A stretch of 7,889 nt of DNA from Bacteroidales bacterium (lineage in GTDB: Bacteria > Bacteroidota > Bacteroidia > Bacteroidales > UBA4417): NCBI GenBank assembly GCA_025350385.1, contig JANXXZ010000163.1:1-7889 (forward strand), in the 5' to 3' direction. The notes beneath the pieces are model-generated. The model was not told where the DNA came from, made no database searches, and saw only the letters and a list, made by a program, of their open reading frames with translations. Numbering within the stretch: position 1 is the first letter of the stretch; each line of letters starts with the position of its first letter. Made by a program: the position numbers and the translations under genes. Below, one piece after another: positions 1-6,216 of this stretch.

Positions 1-1041
1 GCCAACTGATATATCCGGCAGCAGGTCATCTTCGCCGGGTTCTCCCCACAGGTTATTTCCGTTGTCATTCCAGGTTCCGTCAAGTGCAGAGTAATACAAG
101 TCGGCAGGAATATTAGAGTCTTCATATACTGTTGAAGACTGAACATAGCAATAAAAACCGCGGTGCGGGATAAGTTCATCGTCCCCGCCAAGCACCACAT
201 GCTGCACGCTATGTTGCTGGTACTCCTGAATAATGTAATTCCTCAACTTTTCCTGTAAATCGACTCCTGTCATTGATTGGTTGATAGCGTCGGTGGTAAT
301 CACCTGCGAATTCAATCCTTCTTTGAGATAGTCGGCACGCATGCTTTCAAAATTGGCAGCAAAAGCAGGAGTGGTAATGATGAGAATCTCATAGTCATCA
401 GCCGAAGTGGAATTATCGGCTGTGTATGCGGAGATCATTTCCGGATTGTCAGAGAACCGGTTTAATTCTGCAGCAATTGACTCTGTTTGTTTCAGATTTT
501 TAAGGGCAGCCGCAGCTTTTTCAGTAGGCTTGGAATAAACCACTACTTTAACGCTGGTGTAATACGACAGGACGCCGGTTGCAGGATTATATTGCACCGG
601 AGTAAAGGTTGAAAGCGCGTACGAATGACCGTTCAGGAACGCAGTCAACAATTTTCCTGAAAGTGATGTAGGGTAAGCTGCGTTGGTTTTATAAAAGGCT
701 TCATCCTTTGTGAAGGTACCGGAGGCACCTTTTGAAACCGGTTGAACCAGTTGTTCAGGCATGAGCCGGAAGAAACCGGGTATCGTTACAGCATTGGTTC
801 CGGTTATTTCGATACGATCGGCCGATTCGCCCGGAGGAAGCAGTATTTTTACCTGCCGGTAAGGCAGGATGGGTTCGCCCGTCAAACCGGTCAGCAAGGT
901 GTTATCAAAATGTATGGTCTGATAATCGCCTGAGCGGTTAACCGAGTAGGTTGCAAAAGAGTAGACTTTTTCAACCCTGGCAGCCCATATTGATAAGGTA
1001 AAAGCCAGAAAAAGGATAGCCAGGAGACTAATTTTTTTCAT
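1..1041 (-). CDS. Gingipain-type peptidase C25 precursor, N-terminal part (runs off left edge)
   Basis: Seen: an open frame of 347 codons from ATG at 1041 to the window edge. Residues 1-20 (MKKISLLAILFLAFTLSIWA) form a signal peptide with likely cleavage before ARVEK. Residues about 21-190 resemble the C25 propeptide, with LPYRQVKILLPPGE at 59-72. From about 216 the catalytic-domain fold begins: DDYEILIITTPAF, then HVVLGGDDELIPHRGF at 281-296, then ADLYYSALDGTWNDNG at 313-328 and LLPDISVG at the edge. The last pieces match the C25 pattern of a GD-P strand, a DxYY-LDG segment and the strand leading to VGR. Known: C25 enzymes are secreted cysteine endopeptidases made as zymogens, often T9SS cargo. 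Inferred: an active protease, but the catalytic His and Cys should lie beyond position 1, so activity and any C-terminal sorting tail cannot be judged. The start codon follows an A-rich leader with no Shine-Dalgarno. It lies 344 bp beyond the stop of the Omp28-domain gene and a terminator, so it should have its own promoter; I found no strong -7 motif there. Confidence 0.88.
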   Translation of the reverse strand, partial: MKKISLLAILFLAFTLSIWAARVEKVYSFATYSVNRSGDYQTIHFDNTLLTGLTGEPILPYRQVKILLPPGESADRIEITGTNAVTIPGFFRLMPEQLVQPVSKGASGTFTKDEAFYKTNAAYPTSLSGKLLTAFLNGHSYALSTFTPVQYNPATGVLSYYTSVKVVVYSKPTEKAAAALKNLKQTESIAAELNRFSDNPEMISAYTADNSTSADDYEILIITTPAFAANFESMRADYLKEGLNSQVITTDAINQSMTGVDLQEKLRNYIIQEYQQHSVQHVVLGGDDELIPHRGFYCYVQSSTVYEDSNIPADLYYSALDGTWNDNGNNLWGEPGEDDLLPDISVG

Positions 1042-1222
1042 AATTATTGATTTTTATTCTTTCACACAAATGGAAGTTCAAAGTTCAGCATTTTTATCAT
1101 ATGCCCGTTAGTTATGGTTGTATTATTGAACTCTTTTTTTTCATTAATTCACAACGGTTCGGTTCGAAATAAGAGCCTGCTCCGAAAAACAGGATGTCAT
1201 CCCTACAAACGAAGCATTCAAG

Positions 1223-1251
1223 TTTGTAAAGTGTTGAATTTGTTATCTTTG
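1223..1251 (+). promoter_or_regulatory. Full-consensus Bacteroidota promoter, plus strand, no downstream gene
   Basis: TTTG at 1223-1226, a 17-bp spacer, then TATCTTTG at 1244-1251. This matches the -33 TTTG / -7 TAnnTTTG consensus of the Bacteroidota housekeeping sigma factor at every fixed position. Transcription would start near 1257 and run toward the 3' end of the convergent minus-strand gene. The only nearby structure is the hairpin at 1335-1362, which on the plus strand is followed by AGAAATTC rather than a U tract. What it drives is unknown: a short RNA of about 105 nt, an antisense transcript, a relic of a lost gene, or a chance match. Confidence 0.45.
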
Positions 1252-1330
1252 CTGGCATTGAGAATTCGTGCAAAAGTTCTGATTCAACATTTAGGAGTGG
1301 AATTAATACCGGTTTCTGCAATTTATAAAT

Positions 1331-1362
1331 TAAAAAGAGGTTGCCGTTTCTGACAACCTCTT
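1331..1362 (-). terminator. Rho-independent terminator of the Omp28-domain gene
   Basis: Perfect 9-bp inverted repeat: arms AAGAGGTTG at 1335-1343 and CAACCTCTT at 1354-1362, with a 10-nt loop. Read on the minus strand the stem ends in CUCUUUUUA, giving the U tract of an intrinsic terminator. It begins 23 bp past the stop codon of the 709-residue protein, so it should separate that transcript from the C25 gene downstream. Confidence 0.85.
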
Positions 1363-1385
1363 AGAAATTCATTCAGATAAGATTC

Positions 1386-3515
1386 TTAGCGGCTGATAAG
1401 CATTCGCGATGTTTGCTGGCTTTTTTCACCAAGGAACCGGATAAAATACACGCCTGAAGGCAGGTTAGCCACATTGATTGAAACCTGGTTATCATCTGAT
1501 GAAATATTGTCGTGCACCTTTACGGTCTTACCAATACTATTCAGTATCTCAATCCTGTTGAATCCGGTCTGATCGCCAAACTGAATATGAACCACTTCAT
1601 CGGCCGGATTGGGATAAATCCTGAATTTTGTCGTTTTCAGCGGATTCAGTCCAACCGTGCTTAATTCAGTATTGAAAGTGCTGACTCCTGCAAATGTATG
1701 AACACCCTGCATGTTTTCGGCGGTATCTACTTTCAGGTAATATAACTGGTTATATTTCAGATCAGGGCTGGGGGTAACTGTTATCAGGGTCTTTGCGGTA
1801 TTGATAGTTGCTGTGAAGACCGCATTCGCACCTGTTGGTCCGTTTTCTTTGAGTGTTATGAGTGCAGCTACATTCCCGTTGTTGAGCGTTTGTCCGTCTT
1901 TCATCCGGATAGGCTGGCTGAACTGAATAAGCATAGGAGCAGAAACACTCACATTGGTGGCTCCGTTGGCAGGAGTCATTGTAAACATAGAGCCGGTTTC
2001 GTCAGCATAATTTGATTGGTAGATTTCCTTGGTCGAATTATCCTGTACAAAAATTACTACCCTCAAATCGCTCATTTCTTCCACGTTGGTAGCGCTCATA
2101 TCCTGTGTAAAGCTCAGGTTCAGCGGCTGGTTGGCGGTGAGGTTAACCGATGTACCGCTGGCATCCGGCACCATTTTCATCATCACATTGTGAAATTCGG
2201 TCTCTCCATTGGTAGCAACATTCTGGGTAGTTACCCGCTCGATTACCGCAACCTGCACGCTAACATTACTGTAATTGGCATAAGGAATAATGTTCGCATT
2301 AATAATCACATTGTTACCCTGGATTTCATTTGTGGCTTGAATGTCCATATATGTAATGGTACTGCTTGATGTACCGAATGCCGTGTTGACACCTGAAGAT
2401 GTGGTAGGTGTTTGTTTACCGTCAGTATATAGATCGGGCACATAACTGACGCCATAATATGAACGTCTGACGCCACCTTCGGCAGTGTAATATGGGTCAC
2501 CCGATCCCGGCCAGTTCATCTGGTATTTGATAAGGGTAATCTGGTCACCATAAGTGGTAATAAATGGATTGAAAACAGAGTTGTTGAAACTGGCACAAGG
2601 TGCGCAGGTTGAACTGGTAAATTCCTCGAACATTGGCCTGCGCATTGCCATATGTTCGGGTACACAAATGCTTTTGACCATGGTATCATTGGCTGGATTA
2701 TTATCAGGGGTAAGACTTCCGTTTACGCCAGAAACCCAGACCTTCAGGTCATATACACCAGGAGCAACATTTACCGAGTCGCTGCAGGTAAACGGAACTG
2801 TTACGCCCATGGCAGCATTCAGGCCTGTAAGACTTGTAGTATGAACCTGGCCTTCTATGGCCTGCCAGTTCACATTGATTGAAGTAATAGGTGTAAGTCC
2901 GACGTTTACAAATTTCCCCAGCAGGATATGTGATCCGACAAATGAACCCGGAATCGTGACTGCTGCCATACCGGCATCAAGCGGCAACGGATCAAGCACA
3001 AAAATATCATCAAAATACCAGGCCTTCAAATTCTGGCTGCTTCCGGTAACATACATGCAGAACTGGAAATTTGAGGCGCCAACATCGGTATTGCTGACAG
3101 GGATTGTGACAGTTTCGGCAGCAATATCGGTAGTAGCCGCAACAGACCATACGTTATGCCAGGTCCCACCGTTAGAGCGGGTATCCACGGCGATTGTAAA
3201 CGGAACTGAACTTCCATCCGTATGATCAAACATGTGCTTGAACTGGATAATGACCTGGGTTTTCCCGGTGAGATCAACCGACTCAGAAATTAACCGCATG
3301 GTTCCGTTGAAGGCAGGTGTATTTTTCACCTTTGCCTCGGGGACTAATCCCCCTGCCATATTGGTCTGGGAAATTCCCCAGTTGGCAGCGTTACCAAACA
3401 CCATCCAGCCGGCCGGAGGCATTTGTCCTGAGCTAAAATCCTGTTGCAGAAGTACCTGGGCGAATAAATTCACACCAAGAAAACTTAAAACGAGTAGGAG
3501 TAACGTTTTTTTCAT
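1386..3515 (-). CDS. Secreted multidomain protein: adhesin-like domain, Omp28/thioredoxin-like domain, Ig-like domain, T9SS tail
   Basis: Seen: 709 residues. Signal peptide 1-20 (MKKTLLLLVLSFLGVNLFAQ). Residues about 21-175 look like a jelly-roll cleaved-adhesin/MAM-like domain, opening with DFSSGQMPPAGW and closing with AWYFDDIFVL. A CARDB/Ig-like strand-rich segment spans about 178-284. An Omp28-related domain spans about 290-505, opening with FEEFTSSTCAPCASF, with a CxxC pair at Cys304/Cys307 and a Val-Pro (359-360) placed like the thioredoxin cis-proline. A Big_5-type Ig-like domain (MTPANGATNVSVSAP, about 512-617) follows. The C-terminal T9SS type A sorting domain runs about 630-709 (FRIYPNPADEVVHIQF, then LPSGVYFIRF). 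Known: such tails direct export across the outer membrane and are removed on attachment or release. Inferred: a cell-surface or released protein acting as adhesin, binding partner or thiol-disulfide protein; the substrate is unknown. It lies between two secreted peptidase genes in the same direction and has its own putative promoter and terminator. The ATG at 3515 is supported by the signal peptide; no Shine-Dalgarno is visible. Confidence 0.88.
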   Translation of the reverse strand: MKKTLLLLVLSFLGVNLFAQVLLQQDFSSGQMPPAGWMVFGNAANWGISQTNMAGGLVPEAKVKNTPAFNGTMRLISESVDLTGKTQVIIQFKHMFDHTDGSSVPFTIAVDTRSNGGTWHNVWSVAATTDIAAETVTIPVSNTDVGASNFQFCMYVTGSSQNLKAWYFDDIFVLDPLPLDAGMAAVTIPGSFVGSHILLGKFVNVGLTPITSINVNWQAIEGQVHTTSLTGLNAAMGVTVPFTCSDSVNVAPGVYDLKVWVSGVNGSLTPDNNPANDTMVKSICVPEHMAMRRPMFEEFTSSTCAPCASFNNSVFNPFITTYGDQITLIKYQMNWPGSGDPYYTAEGGVRRSYYGVSYVPDLYTDGKQTPTTSSGVNTAFGTSSSTITYMDIQATNEIQGNNVIINANIIPYANYSNVSVQVAVIERVTTQNVATNGETEFHNVMMKMVPDASGTSVNLTANQPLNLSFTQDMSATNVEEMSDLRVVIFVQDNSTKEIYQSNYADETGSMFTMTPANGATNVSVSAPMLIQFSQPIRMKDGQTLNNGNVAALITLKENGPTGANAVFTATINTAKTLITVTPSPDLKYNQLYYLKVDTAENMQGVHTFAGVSTFNTELSTVGLNPLKTTKFRIYPNPADEVVHIQFGDQTGFNRIEILNSIGKTVKVHDNISSDDNQVSINVANLPSGVYFIRFLGEKSQQTSRMLISR

Positions 3516-3631
3516 AGATCGGTGATTTGTTTTTTTTTATTAAATACTGACAATAGAACAAGGTACTTGTATGTAACTGAGTTTAAATAGTATTGCTTAT
3601 AAGAGCTATACCGATTTATCATCAATCTTGG

Positions 3632-3639
3632 CAAAAGTA
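3632..3639 (-). promoter_or_regulatory. Putative -7 promoter element for the Omp28-domain gene
   Basis: Read on the minus strand this is TACTTTTG, a perfect fit to the Bacteroidota -7 motif TAnnTTTG, in an AT-rich context (AGTATTACTTTTGCC). No TTTG lies at the expected -33 spacing, so the match is partial. Initiation near 3625 would give a leader of about 110 nt ending in an A-rich stretch before the ATG at 3515. Confidence 0.5.
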
Positions 3640-3678
3640 ATACTATTTATTATTTTATGGTAATCTTTCAAAAATATT

Positions 3679-5979
3679 TTAAAAAGCTTTTACAGCCTTT
3701 GTCTGGTAAAGGGCTTGAGGAGTTTTCAGGCTGAGGATATAATAGCCTGGCTGAAGCGAAAGTCCTGAACTGAGCTGACAATCCCACTCAAAGGTGTTCA
3801 ATCCTGCCGGAAAATACTGGTTCGCAACTGTTGAAACCACTTTTCCGGTAAGGTCATATACTTTTATAGTACATAATTCAGAAACCGGTAAAGAAAATTC
3901 GAAACTGACATTCCTTGTGAAAGGATTCGGAGCGATTTTCAACTGTTCATCGCTATTTACCAGGGGTTTGATGCCAACTGTCGGGAAGAGATAGAAATTA
4001 TGCGTGTAAGTATTTCCTGCCTGTAATAGAAGTGTGTCGCATTCTGACCGGTATCCCGCAAGATCAGCGCAAAGTTCACGCTGCCCCCTTATCAGGTTCA
4101 TCTGGTATGAACCGGATCCATCAGTCACAGCAGATGAGTCGCCCGAAATTACTGAAACACCAGGTAAAGACTGATTTGTATATGCGTTAAAAACTTTGCC
4201 TGACAAATGCCCGACAGTATCCGGAACAGCCGGGTGAAGGCTGGCGATGGCGTCAAAATCAAAGCCGGCATCAGGCACATTAGCCTGCCCGTTATTATCG
4301 TCAAGCAGCATGAAATAGCGTGCCTGCGTAACTCCATAAGGTTCCATGTTGAATGACCATGTGCCGGTTGCATAGCCAATATTAGTCCAGGGACCGTCCA
4401 TGGAATCACCTGCATAAAGAGTATATCCTTCGGGAGTATTACCGCCTTCAAAAACGGTGATGTCCATACTACCGGGTGCGCCATCGTGAATGGTGTCCTG
4501 CATATCGAAAATGATATAACCTCCGCGTCCCAGGGAATAATACTCATCATCGGGAGGTCCGAGACAGGCAGCGGAATACCCTTCATCTCCCGGGTTCTGC
4601 GCATTGAAGCCGGGAATATGAGTTGCAATTACCCGGTACCCGTACTGACAGGATAACGGATTCAACTGGACATTGGTCGTAGTGCATTGCAAATCATTCA
4701 CAACCACATTATTAATGGTTTTGGATTCATAACCATTGGCGACCACTTTGATTGAGTAGGTGCCGGCGATCAGGTACTTGTGAAAATCACCCAGCCCTGC
4801 ATCGGTATAACATGGATAATTTTGTCCGACATAAATGGATGCATTTATCGGCTTGCCTGTGATGGCATCAGTAACAACTCCCTGGATCCCGTAGCCTGCA
4901 TTTTCGATAAGTGCCAGCATAGCAGGTTTGTTTATATTGTAGTAATACTGAACATCGGTGGGTTGTTTATCAAGCGAAATTTCGATGGACCAGGCTACCG
5001 AACCCATCCCGCCATAATTATAGTCCTTGGTACTGCCCTGGATCAGGTACATAATGACAGATCCCTGGCCATAAGGAAGATTTGAGTAACCTGATGCTAA
5101 CGAATATACCTGGGCAAGATGATCCATATGGTCCCTGTCGGGGGCCGGACTATACCGGTAGCTCCAGGGATAGGAAATAATTTCAGTGCCCGAGTGGTAA
5201 TTGGTGTATGAAACGAATTGGTTTGCATACTGGCAATTACGAAGCGCTTTTGATTCGGGCTGCGAAAAAGGACCGGGACTGCTACCTTCACCACCCCATG
5301 CATATCCAAAGTCACGGTTAACATCAACGCCGGCGCCGTTTTCGCGGGTCATATGGTCGCGACCGTATGGATTCACGCAGTAGTAGAGCCATATTTCACG
5401 GTTATCAACCAGGCTTGTGATCTGGGGATCGGTCCCATAGTTTTTACAGAGATCGCGGGCAAACTGGATCACATTTTGCGAACCACCCACTTCATCGCCA
5501 TGAATACCACCATCAAAAAGAATTTCAGCTTCATCTTCATGGATATTCACATTATCGCTGATTTTGAGGGCTGCCAGTTCCTTGCCAAGCGCCGTAGTGC
5601 CAAAAACCACTTTTTTACAAATAGAAGGGAAATTAATGGCAAGGCTGTCGGCAATGCTTTTGATCTGATCAAAAGTATAATAACCCTGGGGAACCAGTGC
5701 ATCTCCAAAACTGGCGGACCAGGCATTCAAATCGGCTTTGAGCACAAGGAAATCAAACCCTGCGGCTTTTATTTTCTCAAATTCCGATGGCACCAGGTAG
5801 GAATAGGCATACTGTGAATAGATATCGCAGTCGTAATTGAATGCGGCCAATTTCTGTGCATCTGTATCCTTGTGAAAGAGTATTTTTACTTCCATTTCCC
5901 CATCCCGCCAGGGTTTTTTCTGGGCAAAAGCAGATGAAATGAAGGTAAGAACGACGAGAAGCAGTACCAGTTTTTTCAT
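3679..5979 (-). CDS. Secreted M14 zinc carboxypeptidase with two carboxypeptidase-regulatory-like domains and T9SS tail
   Basis: Seen: 766 residues with signal peptide 1-19/20 (MKKLVLLLVVLTFISSAFAQ). A short prodomain-like region spans about 28-90, and an M14 catalytic domain about 98-360. All M14 landmarks are present: the zinc pair H160-x-x-E163 in GGIHGDEVGG, substrate-binding R207 and N221-R222 (VDVNRDFGYAW), third zinc ligand H262 (NYHSGTEIISYPW), a tyrosine candidate in KDYNYGG (320/322) and the catalytic glutamate E333 in WSIEISLDKQP. Then come a CarboxypepD_reg-like beta sandwich at about 364-440, a CUB- or discoidin-like strand-rich segment at about 444-585 and a second CarboxypepD_reg-like domain at about 588-665. 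A T9SS tail spans about 675-766 (KIAPNPFTRNVSFEF). Known: M14 enzymes release C-terminal residues from peptides using zinc. Inferred: an active extracellular or surface exopeptidase that would trim peptides made by an endopeptidase such as the C25 product two genes on. Peptidoglycan-type substrates for M14 are possible but less likely in this context. Likely transcribed from its own promoter just upstream. Confidence 0.93.
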   Translation of the reverse strand: MKKLVLLLVVLTFISSAFAQKKPWRDGEMEVKILFHKDTDAQKLAAFNYDCDIYSQYAYSYLVPSEFEKIKAAGFDFLVLKADLNAWSASFGDALVPQGYYTFDQIKSIADSLAINFPSICKKVVFGTTALGKELAALKISDNVNIHEDEAEILFDGGIHGDEVGGSQNVIQFARDLCKNYGTDPQITSLVDNREIWLYYCVNPYGRDHMTRENGAGVDVNRDFGYAWGGEGSSPGPFSQPESKALRNCQYANQFVSYTNYHSGTEIISYPWSYRYSPAPDRDHMDHLAQVYSLASGYSNLPYGQGSVIMYLIQGSTKDYNYGGMGSVAWSIEISLDKQPTDVQYYYNINKPAMLALIENAGYGIQGVVTDAITGKPINASIYVGQNYPCYTDAGLGDFHKYLIAGTYSIKVVANGYESKTINNVVVNDLQCTTTNVQLNPLSCQYGYRVIATHIPGFNAQNPGDEGYSAACLGPPDDEYYSLGRGGYIIFDMQDTIHDGAPGSMDITVFEGGNTPEGYTLYAGDSMDGPWTNIGYATGTWSFNMEPYGVTQARYFMLLDDNNGQANVPDAGFDFDAIASLHPAVPDTVGHLSGKVFNAYTNQSLPGVSVISGDSSAVTDGSGSYQMNLIRGQRELCADLAGYRSECDTLLLQAGNTYTHNFYLFPTVGIKPLVNSDEQLKIAPNPFTRNVSFEFSLPVSELCTIKVYDLTGKVVSTVANQYFPAGLNTFEWDCQLSSGLSLQPGYYILSLKTPQALYQTKAVKAF

Positions 5980-5998
5980 TTTGTATTATTGAGCTATG

Positions 5999-6006
5999 CA
6001 AAGATA
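5999..6006 (-). promoter_or_regulatory. Putative -7 promoter element for the M14 carboxypeptidase gene
   Basis: Minus-strand reading is TATCTTTG, a perfect TAnnTTTG match. No clear -33 TTTG is present. The distance to the ATG at 5979 implies an unusually short leader of roughly 12-16 nt, A-rich (AATAATACAAAATG) and without Shine-Dalgarno. An interrupted dyad lies immediately upstream at 6010-6039. Confidence 0.55.
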
Positions 6007-6009
6007 CAC

Positions 6010-6039
6010 ATCAGGATAACTTCATCTGAAGAGTCTGAT
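6010..6039. promoter_or_regulatory. Interrupted dyad overlapping the M14 gene's upstream promoter region
   Basis: Nested inverted repeats: outer arms ATCAG (6010-6014) and CTGAT (6035-6039), inner arms CTTCA (6020-6024) and TGAAG (6027-6031). The two sides have unequal spacers (5 and 3 bp). It covers roughly the -15 to -45 interval of the putative promoter. It could be a regulator-binding site, but arms this short may arise by chance. Confidence 0.25.
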
Positions 6040-6079
6040 TAATTTGTTGATTCGGGTATTGAGCAAAAAGAAGGGAATA

Positions 6080-6191
6080 GTGACTTGCGACTAGCGACCA
6101 GGGAAACCCTGTACTGGGCATTCAGCATCCTGCACCGGCACTCAGTAAACATTAACAGGCATATGTACCAGGCACTATGCAATAGCATTAT
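6080..6191. repeat. Degenerate period-7 short repeats (three families)
   Basis: Three short tracts share a seven-base rhythm. GTGACTT-GCGACTA-GCGACCA spans 6080-6100. GCATTCA-GCATCCT-GCACCGG spans 6118-6138. GCACTAT-GCAATA-GCATTAT spans 6172-6191, with one six-base unit. A small hairpin CAGGG-AAA-CCCTG (6099-6111) follows the first tract. No gene is credible here. The tracts look like decayed heptamer arrays filling the gap between the ROK and M14 genes; their origin and function are unknown. Confidence 0.5.
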
Positions 6192-6216
6192 GTGAAGATT
6201 ACAAGTCAGAACCCCC

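Larger units (their letters stand above)
1042..1385. other. 344-bp intergenic region between the C25 and Omp28-domain genes
   Basis: No credible gene. The two overlapping open frames here, about 1112-1321 on minus and 1114-1353 on plus, lack family resemblance, signal peptides or ribosome-binding sites. It holds the intrinsic terminator of the gene to its right (1331-1362), an adjoining perfect 12-bp palindrome AATTTATAAATT at 1320-1331, and a plus-strand promoter match at 1223-1251. For the C25 gene the expected minus-strand promoter is unclear. The nearest candidates to TAnnTTTG are TCCATTTG (1067-1074) and GAACTTTG (1079-1086), each with one mismatch and no -33 TTTG at normal spacing. Confidence 0.6.

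Noticed and set aside
277..933. Plus-strand open frames of 62-63 codons
   Set aside because: They are antisense to the C25 precursor, whose minus-strand frame is continuous and has a signal peptide, propeptide and catalytic-domain motifs.
1150..1180. GGTTCGAAA-like sequence resembling a tRNA T-loop
   Set aside because: No matching T-stem, anticodon arm or acceptor stem could be built around it.
1112..1353. Overlapping open frames on both strands (69 and 79 codons) in the C25/Omp28 gap
   Set aside because: No ribosome-binding signal, no family motif and low-complexity starts. The plus frame begins upstream of the only good promoter, and the minus frame starts just beyond the terminator.
2016..2369. 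117-codon plus-strand open frame inside the Omp28-domain gene
   Set aside because: It is antisense to a well-supported domain-bearing gene, with a His/Ile-rich unnatural composition and no motif.
4149..4628. 159-codon minus-strand open frame overlapping the M14 gene in another frame
   Set aside because: Met/Pro/Ile-rich composition without recognisable domain; it is fully contained in the real gene.
5353..5817. 154-codon plus-strand open frame opposite the M14 catalytic domain
   Set aside because: The minus-strand frame carries every M14 active-site motif, so this is its shadow.
6099..6111. Hairpin CAGGG-AAA-CCCTG considered as terminator of the ROK gene
   Set aside because: Only a 5-bp stem, no U tract, and over 100 bp past the stop codon.
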